From positions 1 through 51,417 of the forward strand of contig JAPLDI010000041.1 of the NCBI GenBank assembly GCA_026391795.1: a stretch of DNA of 51,417 bases. Reading direction: 5' to 3'. A program made the translations under genes and the position numbers. Below are positions 1 through 8,581 of this stretch, piece by piece. The notes beneath the pieces were generated by a model. The model made no database searches. It was given only the letters and a program-made list of their open reading frames with translations, and was not told the DNA's origin. Position 1 is the first letter of the stretch; every line of letters begins with the position of its first letter. Origin of the DNA: Bacteroidota bacterium. Lineage in GTDB: Bacteria > Bacteroidota > Bacteroidia > Bacteroidales > FEN-979.

Positions 1-118
1 TAAGATTCCTGTTACTTTTGAGGGGTCAATTTGAAGCGTAATCAGGGGGTCAATTTGAAGCGTAACCGGGGGGTCAATTTAAAACGTAATTAGGGGGTCA
101 ATATGGGCGGATTCTCCA
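1..118 (-). mobile_element. Terminus of an IS21-type insertion sequence (element continues left of the window)
   Basis: Read on the minus strand the element begins at 118 with TGGAGAATCCGCC and contains four copies of a GGGTCAATTT-type motif (on + strand the invariant T of GGGTC is at 26, 50, 74 and 98), an exact 24-bp period. Multiple spaced terminal repeats are typical of IS21-family ends, where they bind the transposase. The junction is sharp: the flanking Rhs gene matches its full-length paralogue up to base 119 (equivalent to 7658) and diverges at 118. No transposase gene is inside the window, so the family call is from the end structure only. Confidence 0.7.
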
Positions 119-1008
119 GTTTGATTTGAATTTGTTCCCTGGTTTTCGTTCTTCTTTACATTCACAAACAACTGGTTCGCGGAGTCAGTAACCGGCGTCA
201 ACGTGTTATTCTCGCTTTTCCAGCTATTCACGTCATCTGAATTCGTTTCAAAGCTGAATGCAACAACATGCTCCTGTCCGGGATTGTTATCATTCAGTGC
301 CCAGGCCACACCGGGAGCCGATTGCTTCACGATGCGGTTGAGCGGCGATTCCTCGAACCTGCTTTGCGAGTAACCAAAGTTCTTGTTGGCATTTCCGAAA
401 ACGGCGCCGATAAAGGTCTGCTGATTCATTTCATAATCGTTGTCATACTCTCCCTTTTGCCCCGAAGGCGACTCATAGGGCAAGTATTCCTTGTCTTTCC
501 GGCTTAAATCATCATAAGTATGATATTTGATCATATCCTTCTGATCGGGGCTTGCCATCACCGAGACATCCTGGAGCTGCCTTCCCAATCCGTCGAAATA
601 AGTAATATCCACATTTACTTTGTCGCAGGTATAGGATGATGAAGGCATATAAGCCTCGATTTGCGGAATATAGGTGATAATGTAATTCCGGTCGGATGGA
701 GTCACTGTCTGGCCGCCGGGTGTGGGAGGAGGATCATATCCCAATCCGCTTCCCTGGAAGTTCGGGTCGATATAGGCATGGTAATAAACACCTGCCTTCA
801 CCTTGAAGCCCAACTGGTGAATGACCGATGTTCGGGCAACTATTGTGGCATCGCCGATCATGTTCTTATTCATATAAATGATGTCGGGATATTGTGCCTT
901 TGATATAGATGCATTCGTGAGAAACGAAACAAGAAGAATAACAAGTAATCGGGGAATACTTGAGATCCGGAACATGATAAAACGATTTAATTTACTAGCC
1001 ACATACAT
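79..1008 (-). pseudogene. Rhs/DUF6443 protein N-terminus, truncated by IS21-type insertion
   Basis: 309 aa remain of a protein that should exceed 1000 aa. A signal peptide (hydrophobic stretch ending near AQ before YPDIIYMNKN) is followed by the DUF6443 N-terminal region of Bacteroidetes Rhs proteins, containing ITYFDGLGRQLQDVSV. About 265 mature residues are nearly identical to the complete Rhs protein at 4873-8511; only the signal peptides differ. After codon NQT the true gene is lost and the frame runs into the IS end, adding TGESAHIDPLITF before a stop. It lies 42 bp downstream of the 1051-4386 gene, an arrangement that suggests an SpvB/YD protein plus Rhs partner operon. An alternative start is 975 (MFRISS). 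The Rhs core and toxin tip of this copy are missing, so I treat it as inactive. Confidence 0.85.
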
Positions 1009-1050
1009 TGCACATCATCTTATCTCAGGTAATCTGTGATGTACACCAAT

Positions 1051-4000
1051 TTATTGTCCGGTATAATGGTAGTCGTACTTCTTCACGATATTGTTTTTAT
1101 CGTCCTTTTCGCAAATCAGACGGCCCAGGGCATCATAACAATAGTAGGTTGCAATTCCGTTCTCGTCGGTTTTTGAGGTTATACCGATCAGAGGTATATA
1201 CGTGTAGGTGGTGATCCTCGCTGAGGGCAGGGCTGTATGTAGAGAAGAATTAAAAGTTCTCCAATTGTCTCTTTTTGTCTGATTATTCAAATCACCAATA
1301 TCTTTAATAAAGTTTTCAAAATTACCGTTTACAATTGGTATACCTGAAACAGCAGAATTCAACCCAGAACTAGTGACATTCTTGGCTTCAATAACTGGAA
1401 GAGTCGAACTATAACCATAATAGTAAGCTATGGGATAATCATCTGTTTTCAGATAACTGATCATATTGCAATATTGATCGAAGGAATATTCGGCCTTCAT
1501 TTTGTATTTTGAGTCAAAAGTTAATTCATATAAACCTGTCCCCGAATTTTCTGTTACCACTGTATTGTCCTTTGTAAACGGAGTATTACTTTCAATTGCA
1601 TATTCCCTGTAGGGAACGGGAATGCTTGTTGAGGAATTATTATCATCAAGCGTTTTATAAGTTGTCAAGTTCGCTTTAATGAGTTGATTGTTCTTCGCTT
1701 CAATAGTTTCCATTGGATTAGAAAGTTGATGATGTCCATTAAGTTGGTTCAGTCCACAGGCTTCCGGAGTACAACCATGAATTCCCCCCGACTGAATATC
1801 ATTAGGGTAGATATATGTGGTATTAATAATATCGGAGTTGCTATTTACAAATGAGGATAATTTTAGCTGCTCTGTGTTAGGGTTCGAGGAATTTGTTGTT
1901 TGTTTGGCAATTTGATTGGAAGAATTGTCATAAAGTGTTTCTGTTTTTGATTTTAAAAAGCTTTTCCCTGTTTGAAGATAGAAGGCATCAATAAAGTAAC
2001 TATCCTCAACATTAGCCACACGATTACCAATAACTGAGGCCATATCGGTAAAATCAAAATCATATTCATCCATCTTAAAGAGTTTTGTCATATCTGGATT
2101 CCAATATTCAACTCGCCAAAGAAGACCTCTTTTATACGAACTTCCGGTTAGCTCCCCGGTTGTATAATCCAGGGAAAGCGGGAAAATTGGATGGTTTCCA
2201 CCATAAATTGAAGAATAAAAAGTATTATTTGTGGACATATCAACTTCCCTATGAACGTAGTTATAATTGTATGAATTTGGGAAATAGTTATTTTGATAAT
2301 TTCCAGAAATTACTCCGGATGTAAAGTGATAAATTGTTGACCCGGAAGGAGTTGTTTCCACTACTGTTGAATAGCCTATATTATCAGCGCCAAACATCCC
2401 GTTTGATTCAATTGGATTTGAATATAGGTTATATCCACCAATAAATGGTCCGGTATAATAAGTCCCCCCAGGGTTTGGATTTACATATCCACATAGCAAA
2501 AAGCCATTTTGATATCCACTTTCATATTGGTCCAAACTGAAGACAGGCTGAAGATAAACAGGTTCACCAAATAATACGCCGACGCCTGACTCATAATAAA
2601 AAGTCCGCGGTATTTCTGAAAGCCCATCCGGTGAATCAATTATGCTTTTAATTCTGATTCCACCGCATGTACCTGAAGAATAGCCACTCGTTGAAGAGTA
2701 TGTAGATGAATACGAATTGCTTTCGTAATCAAATTTTGAGTAACCACCTGTCGGATATTGTATTTCTTTGATGGAAAAGGTTTTTGCATAATCACCATTG
2801 GATTCCCTCTTTCCACCTTGGAAGTCGGGGACGTCACCCCCGGTCAAATACATAAAATTGTAAATGTCATTAGACCCATTTCCCATACATTTCTGTAGCT
2901 GTTGATTCCATTGACAAGCTGTATGTTGACAAATAAAATCAAGATGTGGGATTGGAGCATTTTCAAGCTTTGGGAATAGATAGTTAGGATTATTCGAATT
3001 TAATGCTATTTCGCTTTCTGAAATATTCATAAAACCCCAGTGATCAAACCCGTTAAAACAGTTTCTTTGTGGTAATATAGGTTCGCCAGAATCATCCCCA
3101 AAATATTTAAAGACATAGGGAGGCTCACTCACCGAAAGATCTCCTGATTTTTTCGTCAGGGAATTCAATTTTAATCTTAAATAAAGTGGATTGTCAAACC
3201 AGTCGTTATACCCAACATTAGAATTGAAATAATTATCATAATTAAACACCCAAACCAGGATGCGGTTTGTGTCATTATTAAAAAGCTCAATTTGTGACAA
3301 TGCTTTCGAAGAAATGATGTCATCCCGGGCAATGTCGGATTTGAACAATACTTTAGACCCGTCACGGCTGAACGTTATAGATCTCAGCACAGGCACATGA
3401 TTCGTAATCCGGGATCTATGAAATACTCTTTCTCCCGGCTGCCAACTAAAGTCTTGAAGATATGAATAAGGGGGAGTATAATATTTGTTATATGCACACA
3501 GTGTCCCGGTGTAGCCTGATTCGTACTTTAAGTCCTCAAAGTCGTAATGAAAATTGATGTAATCAAGTCCATTTTTTAATTCGATTTTTGTAAGCATCCA
3601 ACTTGTTGCTTCAACTTCTTCATCAATACTCCTGTTATCTCCTTCAAACTTCTCATCATCATAAATGTGCTGAGTGTTTGGGTCATAATCCCTGTAATAA
3701 TTTTCTCTTATTGTTGAATCATAAACATTGAAATAATACTTGTTACCGTCGTTGTCGGTGGCTTGGAAACGAGCCTGCCAGTGACCGCGTGAATAACCTG
3801 ATTGGGGAGAGATGTGAATTCTCCGGCATTCAAATTCAAGATTGCCATTATTTTTCAGAAAATGAACATTGAAGTTCTGGTCCAAGGTAAACTGCCCCGA
3901 AAAGCCGCAGAAATTGTAATTATAGATATCCGGTTCTGCATCTGACAAATGTTGGGCTAAGTCTCTAAGCTGATTATCTGTTGGTATACGGAGATTTTGT

Positions 4001-4386
4001 AATTGTTCCTTTGTTCGGATGTGAACTGTGTCAACCGCAAAATCAAATTTCCCCTTAATATTGACAGTAATTCCACCACCTGCATTTAAATTCCAACCTA
4101 ATCCAACCCAGGAGGCAATATCATTAACTCTAATGCCACCTCCGTGATAGCTTAGGGATATCGGCAGTGTAAAGTTCCCACATTGGAATTTATAAAGTGG
4201 AATGTCAATATTCGGCAGACCGCTATAATAACTGACAGGAACAGCCCCGAATTTTCCCAGTTCTGCTGCATTTGGAGATGCGGGGGTTTTTGGAAAATAG
4301 GGGGAGGGGGATTGGCCCTGAACGGATGATGCAGGTACCTGCAGAAGAATGCAGATTATAGATAATGTTAACAGTTTGGTCTTCAT
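1051..4386 (-). CDS. Large secreted YD/RHS-associated protein (Rhs partner)
   Basis: 1111 aa from the ATG at 4386, which gives a clean signal peptide (MKTKLLTLSIICILLQVPAS...QGQ); an in-frame ATG at 4557 would add 57 residues without a signal and is less likely. The N-terminal region has the pattern GAVPVSYYSGLPNIDIPLY and GWNLNAGGGITV, typical of Bacteroidetes RHS-repeat/SpvB-like surface proteins, followed by a long Tyr/Asn/Ser/Gly-rich beta-strand region. It ends with TYYCYDALGRLICEKDDKNN, a single YD-type repeat, then KKYDYHYTGQ. Such proteins are usually encoded directly upstream of a DUF6443 Rhs protein, and here the truncated DUF6443 gene follows by 42 bp. The gene is visibly more AT-rich than the exopolysaccharide operon. 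A role in displaying or exporting the Rhs partner is inference. Confidence 0.75.
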   Translation of the reverse strand: MKTKLLTLSIICILLQVPASSVQGQSPSPYFPKTPASPNAAELGKFGAVPVSYYSGLPNIDIPLYKFQCGNFTLPISLSYHGGGIRVNDIASWVGLGWNLNAGGGITVNIKGKFDFAVDTVHIRTKEQLQNLRIPTDNQLRDLAQHLSDAEPDIYNYNFCGFSGQFTLDQNFNVHFLKNNGNLEFECRRIHISPQSGYSRGHWQARFQATDNDGNKYYFNVYDSTIRENYYRDYDPNTQHIYDDEKFEGDNRSIDEEVEATSWMLTKIELKNGLDYINFHYDFEDLKYESGYTGTLCAYNKYYTPPYSYLQDFSWQPGERVFHRSRITNHVPVLRSITFSRDGSKVLFKSDIARDDIISSKALSQIELFNNDTNRILVWVFNYDNYFNSNVGYNDWFDNPLYLRLKLNSLTKKSGDLSVSEPPYVFKYFGDDSGEPILPQRNCFNGFDHWGFMNISESEIALNSNNPNYLFPKLENAPIPHLDFICQHTACQWNQQLQKCMGNGSNDIYNFMYLTGGDVPDFQGGKRESNGDYAKTFSIKEIQYPTGGYSKFDYESNSYSSTYSSTSGYSSGTCGGIRIKSIIDSPDGLSEIPRTFYYESGVGVLFGEPVYLQPVFSLDQYESGYQNGFLLCGYVNPNPGGTYYTGPFIGGYNLYSNPIESNGMFGADNIGYSTVVETTPSGSTIYHFTSGVISGNYQNNYFPNSYNYNYVHREVDMSTNNTFYSSIYGGNHPIFPLSLDYTTGELTGSSYKRGLLWRVEYWNPDMTKLFKMDEYDFDFTDMASVIGNRVANVEDSYFIDAFYLQTGKSFLKSKTETLYDNSSNQIAKQTTNSSNPNTEQLKLSSFVNSNSDIINTTYIYPNDIQSGGIHGCTPEACGLNQLNGHHQLSNPMETIEAKNNQLIKANLTTYKTLDDNNSSTSIPVPYREYAIESNTPFTKDNTVVTENSGTGLYELTFDSKYKMKAEYSFDQYCNMISYLKTDDYPIAYYYGYSSTLPVIEAKNVTSSGLNSAVSGIPIVNGNFENFIKDIGDLNNQTKRDNWRTFNSSLHTALPSARITTYTYIPLIGITSKTDENGIATYYCYDALGRLICEKDDKNNIVKKYDYHYTGQ

Positions 4387-4404
4387 AGAATTCGAATTAA
4401 TATT

Positions 4405-4622
4405 ATTATACAGCCCCCTCCCTGCCTCCCTCATTCGGGGGAGGTGAAAACGTGCATTCATAAACCGTTCGTGGCTTGTCGTATTGTTATTGGTTATGTC
4501 AGTTTCTCTTTGATTCATTTTTTCAATCTTCATTTTATATTCACCCTGCTCTCCCATATAACTCCTCCCCGGATGGGGAACCTGCCTGCCGCAGGCATGG
4601 GGTTAGGGGCGGGGCTGTTCCA
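4405..4622. repeat. Pair of inverted REP-like intergenic repeats
   Basis: Two C/G-rich blocks face each other. The left block (about 4405-4445) begins ACAGCCCCCTCC and includes CATTCGGGGGAGG; the right block (about 4560-4622), read on the minus strand, begins ACAGCCCCGCCCC and includes CATCCGGGGAGG. The right block also holds the palindrome TGCCTGCCGCAGGCA near 4582-4596. Blocks of this kind are common dispersed intergenic repeats in Bacteroidetes. The pair could be two REP units or the ends of a small MITE-like element between the Rhs genes. Confidence 0.5.
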
Positions 4623-4640
4623 AGCGGCGCTACAAATCGA

Positions 4641-4904
4641 TTAGCGGGAGCTTTTTATTTTTAGATTTTTTTTTGCTCTAAAAATACAATAAACACCAAG
4701 TATTACATTTAACGCTATACCTATGTAAATAATAAAATACTGCTCTTTAGAAAGGCATGGAGGACAATTATTTTTATCCAAACAAGGTTCGCATAATGGT
4801 TGATAATACCAATACAAAAACACTAAAAGCAAATCAATCACTAATAAATAAAATAAACATTTCTTAGTGATTTTACTTATTCGGTCCATTAACATTAATT
4901 TCAT
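4641..4904 (-). CDS. Small two-TM membrane protein, candidate immunity protein for the Rhs toxin
   Basis: 87 aa from the ATG at 4904; other possible starts are 4895 and 4889. It has two hydrophobic segments (about residues 15-34 and 54-73) separated by a short loop with four cysteines in the pattern CEPC-x5-CPPC, and a basic C-terminus. It overlaps the 3' end of the Rhs toxin gene by 32 bp (17 bp with the shortest start), so the two are translationally linked. In polymorphic toxin systems the gene immediately after the toxin tip is typically the cognate immunity gene; that position, its small size and its AT-rich composition matching the toxin tip support the call. No homologous family is recognised, and the immunity function is inference. 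Confidence 0.55.
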   Translation of the reverse strand: MKLMLMDRISKITKKCLFYLLVIDLLLVFLYWYYQPLCEPCLDKNNCPPCLSKEQYFIIYIGIALNVILGVYCIFRAKKNLKIKSSR

Positions 4905-7900
4905 ATCTAAATTCTTTATCCTTATTGTTTTTATCTTTAGACCACCTTTCATAAGCTTTCATAGCATCTTGAAGTATACCATTTATATTTCGTTGTTCAA
5001 CATTACCCTTCTGGGAATCACCCATTATATTTTTTTCCCAACCCTTATTCGGTCCATTCTTGTCAGTATACCTGTCTCCTAGTCCCAATAAGTGTCCAAG
5101 CTCATGTGGTGCTGGATCATCTTGTGCTAAGGTCATTCCTTGCCTTCCCTGGCTTCTCCACTCTCCCTCATCTCCACCTACTACATAAGAACGTTCATCA
5201 CCTGCCCCCACTTCAATAAAATTATCTCTATTGCTGGGATTCCAACTTTCAGGAATTATCCATGGATCATTCTTTTCTTTGCCTTCGTATAATCCCACAT
5301 TAACTTTTACATTCACATTAAATGTTGGCTTCCCATCAGTGGACTTAGTACTGAAAGTACCACCCCATTTTGAGTTTATATCTTTTTGCATCTGAGCAAC
5401 TATTGATTTACTAGCACCTGCTCCATACAAAAAAATGTTTGATGATATTGATATTTGCCCTCCTTTAATCGTGATTATACCATCCTGTCCATTAGGATCC
5501 ATATATATAACTGGATTCCCGTTACAATATAAGTATGGACTTTGATTTAAATGTTTCTCAGCCTTTCCATCTAAAACGTACCACCTCCCGATCTCCGCAT
5601 CATAAAACCTTGCCCCGTAATCATACCACTGCAACCCGTAATCCGTCTGCAGCTCCTTGCCGTTGTATAGTTTATTATTCATAAGGTCGGCGCCGGAGGA
5701 GTGGCAGAGGGCTTCGAGCTGCATGCCGAAGGGATAGTAATGGTTGTACTCGGCCACCTGCGGTACGCCAATACAGGCCTGGGCATAGGTGGTGCGGGTA
5801 TTGCCCAGGTGGTCTTTCATGAAATATTCAAAGCGGTAGCTGTTGCCTTCGGGCACCACCCGGCCTTCGGAGGTCTCGAAATATTTCAGTGTACCAGCAA
5901 AGTCATAAACGAAGTTTCCGGCATAGATCAGTGAGGCTTCATCAAGGGCGTTGTCTTTCCAAACCTCTTTGGCAAGCTTCCTTCCGGAACCGTCCCAACA
6001 GTAATCAATCTTCTCACCGTTCCCGAAGTCGAGTTCAACAGGCTTGTTCAGGTAGTTGTAGATAATGTGAGTGTTGATCCCCTTGGTCAGGTCCCTTGTC
6101 ATGTTCCCGTTGACGTCATAATAATACTTTCGCGTATCGGATTTGTCTCCCTGGTAATCAATAACGCCCGGCACATCCTCGTACTCGTCCCTGATATACT
6201 CAATCTGGTTGGAGTTGTCCTGGTAATGGTATGTCAGCTGGTCGATAATCTTTGCTTCAGACGCATAGCGGTTCAACGTTATGATATTCCCGTTTGCATC
6301 ATAGGTGATATTACTTTCATCAAATGAGTTGTCGTGAGTCCAGCCACCATCGGCATTTAAGTAAAACAGTCCTTCTTTAAGCTGGTTCGCCGGGTCATAG
6401 GCAAAGCGGTAAGCATACTTGTCGTTTTTCCGGTTCATCTTCCATTGCATGGCAGAAATGTTCCCGTTGTACTGCTTCTGTTGATTCGCGATACCGCTCA
6501 GCTCATCGTTGTAAAAAAGCTTCATTGCAAAGATTTCATTTTCAGTGGCAGTATTATCGGGATCGTTTACAGATGTGAGCCATCCGCGGATATTGTAATG
6601 GTAATCTGTCTTCTGTATAAAGGGTCCGTATGTCCCTCCGGAAGCCTCCGAATGAACGTACTGGTCTTTCATCTGCCCGAGACTGTCATAATGCATGGAA
6701 GCGAGCATCACGGTCCCCTGGTCGGGTAATCCATCGAGTGTATGCTCGAGCATCCGCCCGCGATGATCATACCGGTATCCTTCGGTAAATTCAACTGATT
6801 TTGACCAGGCAGTATGTTTTGTCTTTGTGGTATCAATCCTTCCGGTAAATGAGAATTTAGAAGTACTGATATCCATCGAATTCAGTGCCGTTCCGTCCGC
6901 ACAGGGATTGTCGGCCACGGTCTGGATCACCCTGCCCTTGTAATCATAGTAAAATGCAGTCACCATCCACTCCTTCAGGTTACCGGTTCCATTCATCCGT
7001 TTCACCTTTGTGCCGGTGATCCTGTTTTTTACATTGGTTGACGTAATCGACACATCCACAATACCATTCGTATTATCAAATCCGTAGCGGGAACCTGTAT
7101 CGAAAAGATAGTTGTCGTAGTAAGTCACGGTAAGCACATCGTAATTACTGCTGCCGCCCCCCAGGGCTGCCGCCACATTCCTGGAGTAGCCATGATCACT
7201 GGCATAATTGCCTGTGAGGCTTTCGTTGATGTTTGCGATACTGATGTTATCGTAAGCCTGTTGCATGGCCGACCGGCTTAACCCGGAAGTGTGCAGGTAG
7301 ATGCCCGACATCACGGTACGGTTTAGCACATCATAGGAGGTCAGGAGCCACTGAGCAGTGTTCACGGCGCGCATATTCGCATCCTGGCTCATCACCAGCC
7401 TGTCGCGTTTATCATAAACCATATACTGCCATCCTGCACCCGGCAGTTTTTTTTCAACCATTCGGTGGCGTTCATCGTAGTTGTAGTAGTAGCAAAGCTC
7501 ACCGGGGTCGTTCACGGGATCAGATGCCTTGGGCGGAACAACACAGCGCAACAGGCCGAATTCGTCATAAACATACCGGGTCTGAAGTTCGTTCAAGCCA
7601 TCGAAGGTTTCCGTCATCACCACGTTGCCCGCCTTATCCTTATATTCTTTTGTAACGGTTTGATTTGAATTTGTTCCCTGGTTTTCGTTCTTCTTTACAT
7701 TCACAAACAACTGTTTCGCTGAGTCAGTAACCGGCGTCAACGTGTTATTCTCGCTTTTCCAGCTATTCACGTCATCTGAATTCGTTTCAAAGCTGAATGC
7801 AACAACATGCTCCTGTCCGGGATTGTTATCATTCAGCGCCCAGGCCACACCGGGAGCCGATTGCTTCACGATGCGGTTGAGCGGCGATTCTTCGAACCTG

Positions 7901-8511
7901 CTTTGCGAGTATCCATAGTTCTTGTTGGCATTATCGAAAACGGCGCCGATAAAGTTCTGCTGATTTATTTCAAAGTTATCGTCATACTCTCCCTTTTGCC
8001 CCGAAGGCGATTCATAGGGCAAGTATTCCTTGTCTTTCCGGCTTACATCATCATAAGTATGATATTTGATCATGTCCTTCTGATCGGGGCTTGCCATCAC
8101 CGAGACATCCTGGAGCTGCCGTCCCAATCCGTCGAAATAGGTGATGTCCACATTTACTTTGTCGCAGGTATAGGATGATGCAGGGTTATAAACCTCGATT
8201 TGCGGTACGGTGGTGATGATGTAATTCTTGTCAGATGGAGTCACTGTTTGTCCGCCGGGTGAGGGTGGGGGATCATATCCCAATCCGCTTCCCTGGAAGT
8301 TCGGGTCGATATAGGCATGGTAATAAACACCTGCCTTCACCTTGAATCCCAACTGGTGAATGACCGATTTCCGGGCAACTATGGTGGCATCGCCGATCAT
8401 GTTCTTATTCATGTAAATGATGTCGGGATATTGTGCATCAGCCAAAAGCGGAAAGATAAAGACGAACAACAGGGGCAGCAAGCGGTAGCGCATGAGGAAT
8501 GTCTTGCCCAT
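4873..8511 (-). CDS. Rhs polymorphic toxin with C-terminal zinc metallopeptidase tip
   Basis: 1212 aa from the ATG at 8511, which gives the signal peptide MGKTFLMRYRLLPLLFVFIF...ADAQ; the frame is open to 8595, where it would overlap the upstream gene. Order: DUF6443 N-terminal region (about 30-290), YD/RHS repeats (about 290-900), conserved RHS core near 940-1010 (DHLGNTRTTY, NGKELQTDYGLQWYDYGARF, IGRWYVLDG, NPVIYMDPNGQDG), then a variable tip of about 200 aa. The tip has HELGHLLGLGD, an HExxHxxGxxD metzincin zinc site, and 17 residues later a Met-turn-like NIMGDS. Base composition drops sharply to AT-rich at the core/tip boundary (about 5480), as expected for exchanged tips. A candidate immunity gene overlaps the 3' end. 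Target and secretion route are unknown; delivery as an effector is inference. Confidence 0.85.
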   Translation of the reverse strand: MGKTFLMRYRLLPLLFVFIFPLLADAQYPDIIYMNKNMIGDATIVARKSVIHQLGFKVKAGVYYHAYIDPNFQGSGLGYDPPPSPGGQTVTPSDKNYIITTVPQIEVYNPASSYTCDKVNVDITYFDGLGRQLQDVSVMASPDQKDMIKYHTYDDVSRKDKEYLPYESPSGQKGEYDDNFEINQQNFIGAVFDNANKNYGYSQSRFEESPLNRIVKQSAPGVAWALNDNNPGQEHVVAFSFETNSDDVNSWKSENNTLTPVTDSAKQLFVNVKKNENQGTNSNQTVTKEYKDKAGNVVMTETFDGLNELQTRYVYDEFGLLRCVVPPKASDPVNDPGELCYYYNYDERHRMVEKKLPGAGWQYMVYDKRDRLVMSQDANMRAVNTAQWLLTSYDVLNRTVMSGIYLHTSGLSRSAMQQAYDNISIANINESLTGNYASDHGYSRNVAAALGGGSSNYDVLTVTYYDNYLFDTGSRYGFDNTNGIVDVSITSTNVKNRITGTKVKRMNGTGNLKEWMVTAFYYDYKGRVIQTVADNPCADGTALNSMDISTSKFSFTGRIDTTKTKHTAWSKSVEFTEGYRYDHRGRMLEHTLDGLPDQGTVMLASMHYDSLGQMKDQYVHSEASGGTYGPFIQKTDYHYNIRGWLTSVNDPDNTATENEIFAMKLFYNDELSGIANQQKQYNGNISAMQWKMNRKNDKYAYRFAYDPANQLKEGLFYLNADGGWTHDNSFDESNITYDANGNIITLNRYASEAKIIDQLTYHYQDNSNQIEYIRDEYEDVPGVIDYQGDKSDTRKYYYDVNGNMTRDLTKGINTHIIYNYLNKPVELDFGNGEKIDYCWDGSGRKLAKEVWKDNALDEASLIYAGNFVYDFAGTLKYFETSEGRVVPEGNSYRFEYFMKDHLGNTRTTYAQACIGVPQVAEYNHYYPFGMQLEALCHSSGADLMNNKLYNGKELQTDYGLQWYDYGARFYDAEIGRWYVLDGKAEKHLNQSPYLYCNGNPVIYMDPNGQDGIITIKGGQISISSNIFLYGAGASKSIVAQMQKDINSKWGGTFSTKSTDGKPTFNVNVKVNVGLYEGKEKNDPWIIPESWNPSNRDNFIEVGAGDERSYVVGGDEGEWRSQGRQGMTLAQDDPAPHELGHLLGLGDRYTDKNGPNKGWEKNIMGDSQKGNVEQRNINGILQDAMKAYERWSKDKNNKDKEFRYEINVNGPNK

Positions 8512-8581
8512 CAGTGTATGATTTATTTTGTCATTCATATAAGGAAAAATATCATCAATCATTTGACCACAAGGGTGAGGT

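Noticed and set aside
1051-1214. Short + strand frame across the end of the Rhs partner gene
   Set aside because: Shadow of the minus-strand coding sequence.
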